Below are positions 14,239 through 17,779 of a stretch of DNA of 17,779 nucleotides, one piece after another. How positions within the stretch are numbered: the stretch's first letter is position 1; every line of letters starts with the position of its first letter. The notes beneath the pieces are model-generated. The model was given only the letters and a program-made list of their open reading frames with translations, was not told where the DNA came from and searched no databases. Source of the DNA: Bacillota bacterium (GTDB lineage Bacteria > Bacillota > Clostridia > Peptostreptococcales > Anaerovoracaceae); NCBI GenBank assembly GCA_016280485.1, contig JAEEGU010000091.1:1-17779 (forward strand), read 5' to 3'. The position numbers and the translations under genes are program-made.

Positions 14239-14953
14239 GGCAAAGACAATTTTAATAATTGCGCTCCTGGCGACAAACGTATTTCTGATTTACAGTCACC
14301 AGACCCGCCACATGGACGTTCACGAAACGGGAAACGACGAAGTGGTTGCACAGCTTATGGAGCAGCGCAATCTGGAGCTTACGGTTGAAATTCCAAAGGT
14401 GCAGCCAAATGTGCACATTCTGCACGGAGAGTATCTTTCGGTTGACAGGGAAGAGATAAAGGCTCTCGCGTTCAGCGTACCACGTGTGGAGGGCGGCTAT
14501 GAAAAGGCCGCGGAGGATTTTCTGGAGTATCTGGGAATCTTCGACGAGGCGGTGGTTTACGACAGCACAACATCGGGCACGGACCGGCCGGAGGGCGCGG
14601 AGTACGATGCCTGCGTACACTTTGTAAACGTGGTTGACGGGCTGCAGATAGCGGAGAACTTCATCGATGTATATTTTGAGGAGGGGCAGGTTTCGGATAT
14701 GAAATACCGTTTCCTCGACGATGTGGAGCTTTCGCCGCGAAGGGTCGAAACGATATCGGCGGCTGTTGCGGTTATGTCGCTTGGCAGCGAAACCCCGGGC
14801 GAAAAGCTGGTAATCACGGGAATACGCCCGGTTTACAGGGTGCCGGAGGCAGATATAGAGCTTGGCGAAACCGTTTCGGATACGGCATTCCCGGCCTGGG
14901 AAATCACGCTTGGCAGCGGAGAGAAAAAATATGTCGAGGCTGTTCAGATTTAA
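14225..14953 (+). CDS. yycI: YycI-like membrane-anchored regulator
   Basis: A 242-residue protein that opens MDWTKAKTILIIALLATNVF, the classic YycI beginning: a short cytoplasmic start, one membrane helix (about residues 6-23), then an extracellular domain. YycI pairs with YycH through membrane and extracellular contacts to restrain the WalK kinase. The domain ends FPAWEITLGSGEKKYVEAV, similar to the C-terminal strand pattern of the family. I choose the ATG at 14225 over an upstream in-frame TTG at 14201 because family proteins begin at MDW. It overlaps the end of yycH by 14 nt, indicating coupled synthesis of the two partners. The ribosome site (AAGAG) is weak, consistent with coupling. No terminator was seen after it. 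Confidence 0.85.
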   Translation: MDWTKAKTILIIALLATNVFLIYSHQTRHMDVHETGNDEVVAQLMEQRNLELTVEIPKVQPNVHILHGEYLSVDREEIKALAFSVPRVEGGYEKAAEDFLEYLGIFDEAVVYDSTTSGTDRPEGAEYDACVHFVNVVDGLQIAENFIDVYFEEGQVSDMKYRFLDDVELSPRRVETISAAVAVMSLGSETPGEKLVITGIRPVYRVPEADIELGETVSDTAFPAWEITLGSGEKKYVEAVQI

Positions 14954-14975
14954 TGGAAATTAAAGAAATTTCCCG

Positions 14976-15004
14976 TTGATTTTTATGAGAATCTGCGCTA
15001 AAAT
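14976..15004 (+). promoter_or_regulatory. Sigma-A promoter of yycJ
   Basis: TTGATT (14976-14981), a 17-nt spacer, then TAAAAT (14999-15004). This is a good match with ideal spacing. Transcription would begin near 15011, so the in-frame ATG at 15005 is upstream of the start point and cannot be used from this promoter. That supports the ATG at 15059 as the yycJ start. Confidence 0.65.
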
Positions 15005-15058
15005 ATGAATATCGAAAATGTATTTTGTATACAAAAGACAAAAGTTGGAGGTATTGAT

Positions 15059-15862
15059 ATGTGTCTAAGATTCTGTTCAATTGCGAGTGGAAGCAGCGGC
15101 AATTGCTATTTGGTGCGCACAGACGAAACCGTGCTTTTGGTTGACGCGGGCCTCAGCTGCAAAAAGATTGAAGAGGGCCTCGCTGCGGCGGACACAAAGA
15201 GTGAGGATGTCGAGGCAATTCTTGTGACTCACGAGCATATAGATCATGTGCGTGGCATAAAGCCGCTTACAAATAAATACCCTAATATAGAAATCTACTG
15301 CTCCGAGGGCACATGGAAACACATTTCCGGAGAGACAAACTCGCAGCACATTACGGTCGCGGCGGGAAAGGATTTCTGGATCGGCGATATTCGTATCTGC
15401 CCTTTCAAGCTTTCGCACGATGCCGAGGAGCCGATAGGATTCTCGTTTGAAAGCGAGGGCCGCATTTTGACAATCTTGACCGATTCGGGCTTTGTTACCG
15501 AGCAGGCGCACGAATACCTGGTGGACTCCAACCTGATCGTGCTCGAGTCAAATCACGACGTGGATACTCTTCAGGTTTGCTCATATCCTTACGAGCTCAA
15601 GCGCAGAATCATGAGCGATTTCGGACACATCTCGAATGAAACTGCGGGAATGGAGCTGTGCCGCATCTTAAAGGACGGCAAGTGGGGACTTCTCGAAAGA
15701 CCGACGGTTCTTCTGGCACACTTAAGCAAGGAAACCAACTTCCCGGAGATGGCGGAGACCACGGTCAAGGGAATAATGGAGTCCGAGGGCTACTATGTGG
15801 GACGCCATCTTGATATGCACACTCTCGCAAGAGACCAATTCTCGGATGTATACAATGTCTGA
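15059..15862 (+). CDS. yycJ: YycJ/WalJ metallo-beta-lactamase-fold hydrolase
   Basis: A 267-residue soluble protein of the metallo-beta-lactamase fold, probably a phosphodiesterase or nuclease. Genetic work on the Bacillus and Streptococcus relatives (WalJ/VicX) ties it to cell division and DNA integrity, and the exact substrate is not settled. The sequence opens FCSIASGSSGNCYLV. The metal site THEHIDH follows at about residues 57-63. Next come LSHDAEEPIGF (further metal His), LTDSGFVT (metal Asp), VLESNHD, and a C-terminal HLSKETN carrying the last His. The start at 15059 has GGAGG at 15047-15051, 7 nt away, and gives the usual length. The 18-residue upstream extension from 15005 lacks family similarity. 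The order yycH-yycI-yycJ-rlmH is that of Bacillus. Confidence 0.93.
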   Translation: MCLRFCSIASGSSGNCYLVRTDETVLLVDAGLSCKKIEEGLAAADTKSEDVEAILVTHEHIDHVRGIKPLTNKYPNIEIYCSEGTWKHISGETNSQHITVAAGKDFWIGDIRICPFKLSHDAEEPIGFSFESEGRILTILTDSGFVTEQAHEYLVDSNLIVLESNHDVDTLQVCSYPYELKRRIMSDFGHISNETAGMELCRILKDGKWGLLERPTVLLAHLSKETNFPEMAETTVKGIMESEGYYVGRHLDMHTLARDQFSDVYNV

Positions 15863-15874
15863 TTGTGAAATATG

Positions 15875-15883
15875 TGATATAAT
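15875..15883 (+). promoter_or_regulatory. Extended -10 promoter for rlmH, overlapping the yycJ terminator
   Basis: TGATATAAT is a perfect extended -10 (TATAAT at 15878-15883). The -35 at 17-nt spacing is poor (ATGTCT, at the yycJ stop codon). Transcription would start near 15890, inside the loop of the terminator hairpin. The identical nonamer occurs at 16491-16499 before the antiporter gene. Confidence 0.55.
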
Positions 15884-15910
15884 GGGGACGGCAAGTCCCC
15901 ATTTTTTATT
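15881..15910 (+). terminator. Rho-independent terminator of yycJ
   Basis: AATGGGGAC (15881-15889) pairs perfectly with GTCCCCATT (15895-15903) around a 5-nt loop. A run of six Ts (15902-15907) then ATT follows. It is a classic strong intrinsic terminator, 18 nt after the yycJ stop codon and just upstream of the rlmH ribosome site. Confidence 0.88.
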
Positions 15911-15927
15911 TTGAAAGGAAGACGGGC

Positions 15928-16407
15928 ATGAATATAAAGGTTGTTTGCATAGGAAAACTAAAGGAGAAATACTGGTCGGATGCTGTGGCGGAATACGCGA
16001 AGCGCCTCAAGGCTTACTGCTCGCTTGAGATTGTGGAATTAAAGGAAGCAAGGCTTCCGGACCGCGCCGGCGAGGCAGAGGAAGAGGCGGTAAAGCTGGC
16101 GGAGGGCCGCGACATACTTGCCCACATCAGAAAGGATGAATATGTAATCACTCTCGAGGTGCTCGGAAAGAGCCTAAGCTCGGAGGGCCTGGCGGAAAAG
16201 CTTGACAGGCTCGGCCTTGATGGAAAGAGCGACCTGGTCTTCGTAATAGGCGGATCCCTGGGGCTTTCGACGGAGGTGTCTGCCCGTGCGGACTATAAGC
16301 TATCATTCTCGGCGATGACCTTCCCTCATCAGATGATGAGAGTGTTCCTGCTGGAGCAAATTTATCGCGCTTTCAAGATAAATCGCGGTGAAACCTACCA
16401 CAAATAG
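15928..16407 (+). CDS. rlmH: 23S rRNA (pseudouridine-1915-N3)-methyltransferase
   Basis: Methylates pseudouridine 1915 of 23S rRNA on the assembled 70S ribosome, using S-adenosylmethionine through a SPOUT (knotted) fold. The 159 residues match the family length. Landmarks: start MNIKVVCIGKLKEKYW, Y23-K25-RL, LEVLGKSLSSE, the SAM-loop segment FVIGGSLGLS, and the C-terminal knot FPHQMMRVFLLEQIYRAFKI-NRG-ETYHK. AAAGGA at 15914-15919 is the ribosome site. It probably has its own promoter inside the yycJ terminator. It follows yycJ as in Bacillus, where rlmH lies in the same neighbourhood. No terminator was found after it. Confidence 0.97.
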   Translation: MNIKVVCIGKLKEKYWSDAVAEYAKRLKAYCSLEIVELKEARLPDRAGEAEEEAVKLAEGRDILAHIRKDEYVITLEVLGKSLSSEGLAEKLDRLGLDGKSDLVFVIGGSLGLSTEVSARADYKLSFSAMTFPHQMMRVFLLEQIYRAFKINRGETYHK

Positions 16408-16470
16408 GCGTCGTGGCCGAGGAGGCAAGCGCAAATTCGTACGAAAATGATAACTTTTTGTCAATTTTCC

Positions 16471-16499
16471 TTGCCAGTATAGGTGTTCTTTGATATAAT
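16471..16499 (+). promoter_or_regulatory. Strong sigma-A promoter of the antiporter gene
   Basis: TTGCCA (16471-16476), a 17-nt spacer, and TATAAT (16494-16499) with an extended TG at 16491-16492. Transcription should start near 16506, leaving a leader of about 50 nt. It is the best sigma-A match in the window. Confidence 0.8.
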
Positions 16500-16555
16500 A
16501 ACTATGTTCGGGATTTTTCCCTAAAGTAAATATTTATAAATAATGGAGAGTTAAA

Positions 16556-17779
16556 ATGATTACTAAGAGTGAAATCAAAATTTTCATCTCGGCAGCTGTC
16601 ATGATCTTCTGCACAACTCTGCTTGCGTTCGCAACAGATGGTGGAGAGGACATCGGAAACAGTCTCCCTATCTGGAGCATCATTCCGTTTGTCGGCATGC
16701 TTCTGTCGATTGCAATTTTCCCGCTCGTAAAGCCTGAATGGTGGGAAGAGAATCAGCTGTGGGTAGCTCTGTTCTGGGCTGCTTGCTTCCTGGTTCCGTT
16801 TGGCATCGTATATGGCGGACATCATCTTCTTTATGAAATGTCCGAAATGATTCTGGGTGACTACCTCACATTCATCGTTCTTCTGTTCGGTCTGTTCGTT
16901 GCAGCCGGCGGTATTGCGCTGAAGGGTTCCCTCGTTGGTACCACAAAGGTAAACTGCATCCTGTTAATCATAGGAACACTGCTTTCATCATGGGTTGGAA
17001 CAACAGGTTCCGCAATGCTCATGATCAGACCTATCATCAAGGCGAACGCTTGGAGAGAAAAGAAGGCTCACGTTATTATCTTCTTCATCTTCACAGTAGC
17101 TAACCTGGGCGGCTGCCTCACTCCTGTAGGTGACCCTCCACTCTTCCTCGGATTCCTCCGCGGCGTTCCGTTCTTCTGGACTATGAGAATATTCCCGATT
17201 ATGTGCTTCAACGCAGCAATCCTGCTGATTGTATTTGCATTAATCGACAAAAAGCTCGCAAAGAAAGAACTCGCACAGGGCAGAAAGCCTGAAGATATGC
17301 TTACAGGCGAAAAGGAAAAGATCCACATCGAAGGTGCACACAACTTCCTCTTCGTTGCAATGATTGTTGGTGCTGTAATTCTTACAGGTATCCTCGCTGC
17401 TCCTGAAAGACTCGGAACTACCGGCGTTGAAGTATTCGGTTATACATTCCAGTACTGCTACATGGTTCAGGTTGTAATCATTCTCTTTGCGGCATTCCTC
17501 TCAATGAAGACCACAAAGAGAGAAATCAGAGAGTTCAACGGATTCACATTCGCACCTATCGCAGAGGTTGCAAAGCTGTTCATCGGTATCTTCCTTACCA
17601 TGATTCCTGCACTTGCACTTCTCAGAACTCACGGTGCTTCCCTCGGACTCAGCAATCCTTGGCAGTTCTTCTGGATTACAGGTGCTCTTTCGTCATTCCT
17701 CGACAACGCACCTACATATCTCGTATTCATGACTACTGCAGGCTCCCTCGGAGCTACAGAAGGTCTTGCAACTGCAGTC
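16556..17779 (+). CDS. Ion-transporter-superfamily Na+/H+ antiporter-like protein (partial)
   Basis: The frame is open from the ATG at 16556 to the window edge, giving 408 residues without a stop. GGAGAG lies at 16544-16549. The protein is very hydrophobic, with about ten membrane helices visible starting at residues 7-25. Two family signatures of the ArsB/NhaD/CitM ion-transporter superfamily appear as an inverted-topology pair: GTTGSAMLMIRPII (148-161) with GGCLTPVGDPPLFLGFLRGV (185-204), and SSFLDNAPTYLVFM (379-392). The DPP-LFLGFLRGVPFFW segment resembles proteins annotated as sodium:proton antiporters of the NhaD type. An organic-anion transporter of the same superfamily cannot be excluded. 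A cytoplasmic loop with charged residues lies at about 229-262. It has its own strong promoter and is not obviously part of the rlmH unit. The C-terminus is beyond the window. Confidence 0.88.
   Translation, partial: MITKSEIKIFISAAVMIFCTTLLAFATDGGEDIGNSLPIWSIIPFVGMLLSIAIFPLVKPEWWEENQLWVALFWAACFLVPFGIVYGGHHLLYEMSEMILGDYLTFIVLLFGLFVAAGGIALKGSLVGTTKVNCILLIIGTLLSSWVGTTGSAMLMIRPIIKANAWREKKAHVIIFFIFTVANLGGCLTPVGDPPLFLGFLRGVPFFWTMRIFPIMCFNAAILLIVFALIDKKLAKKELAQGRKPEDMLTGEKEKIHIEGAHNFLFVAMIVGAVILTGILAAPERLGTTGVEVFGYTFQYCYMVQVVIILFAAFLSMKTTKREIREFNGFTFAPIAEVAKLFIGIFLTMIPALALLRTHGASLGLSNPWQFFWITGALSSFLDNAPTYLVFMTTAGSLGATEGLATAV

Noticed and set aside
15005..15058. Longer yycJ start at the ATG at 15005
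   Set aside because: That ATG directly follows the -10 box and would be upstream of the transcription start. The ATG at 15059 has GGAGG and the family start.
16508..16522. GGGA-TTTT-TCCC hairpin in the antiporter leader as a riboswitch or ion-sensing element
   Set aside because: Only a 4-bp stem in a leader of about 50 nt, too small for a known riboswitch.

Overview
The window looks like a chromosomal segment of a Gram-positive Clostridia-type bacterium (Bacillota) of roughly middle GC content. The evidence is the strong AGGAGG-type ribosome sites, the yycH-yycI-yycJ-rlmH gene order known from Firmicutes, and a textbook sigma-D (flagellar sigma) promoter. A REP-like palindromic repeat resembles ones I remember from gut clostridia. 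The family cannot be fixed from the sequence alone. No prophage, integrase, transposase, tRNA, rRNA or CRISPR was seen.

Region 1 (1-7230) is a metabolic operon. After the tail of an unrecognised gene comes a GntR/FCD regulator, then six tightly packed genes: aroA, aroC, a three-domain chorismate mutase-shikimate dehydrogenase-shikimate kinase protein, aroQ, aroF and aroB. Together they encode all seven steps from erythrose-4-phosphate plus phosphoenolpyruvate to chorismate, plus the first committed step toward Phe/Tyr. Junctions are overlaps or gaps of 3 to 28 nt. The DAHP synthase has no regulatory domain, and the chorismate mutase sits on the shikimate dehydrogenase/kinase chain instead.

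Region 2 (7229-8833) holds a short tandem repeat array that starts at the aroB stop codon and ends in a two-hairpin palindromic element. An RNase HI gene follows; its ribosome site lies at the edge of that element. Convergent with it, overlapping by 4 bp, is a protein of unknown function on the minus strand. It is driven by a near-perfect sigma-D promoter (TAAA-N15-GCCGATAT), which places it in the motility regulon.

Region 3 (8834-12082) is one very large methyl-accepting chemotaxis protein with an extracellular Cache sensor and about nine HAMP-like modules in series, closed by a strong terminator.

Region 4 (12083-16407) begins with a small secreted protein of unknown function followed by yycH-like and yycI-like membrane regulators in one apparent operon. 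Then come yycJ with its own promoter and rlmH, whose likely promoter overlaps the yycJ terminator. The WalRK two-component genes that YycH/YycI control in Bacillus are not in the window.

Region 5 (16408-17779) holds a strong sigma-A promoter and the first 408 codons of an ion-transporter-superfamily (NhaD/ArsB-like) antiporter that runs off the end.

The most notable items are the three-domain CM-SDH-SK fusion inside a complete shikimate operon, the sigma-D-driven unknown protein, the unknown secreted protein tied to yycHI, and the tandem repeat/palindrome element.
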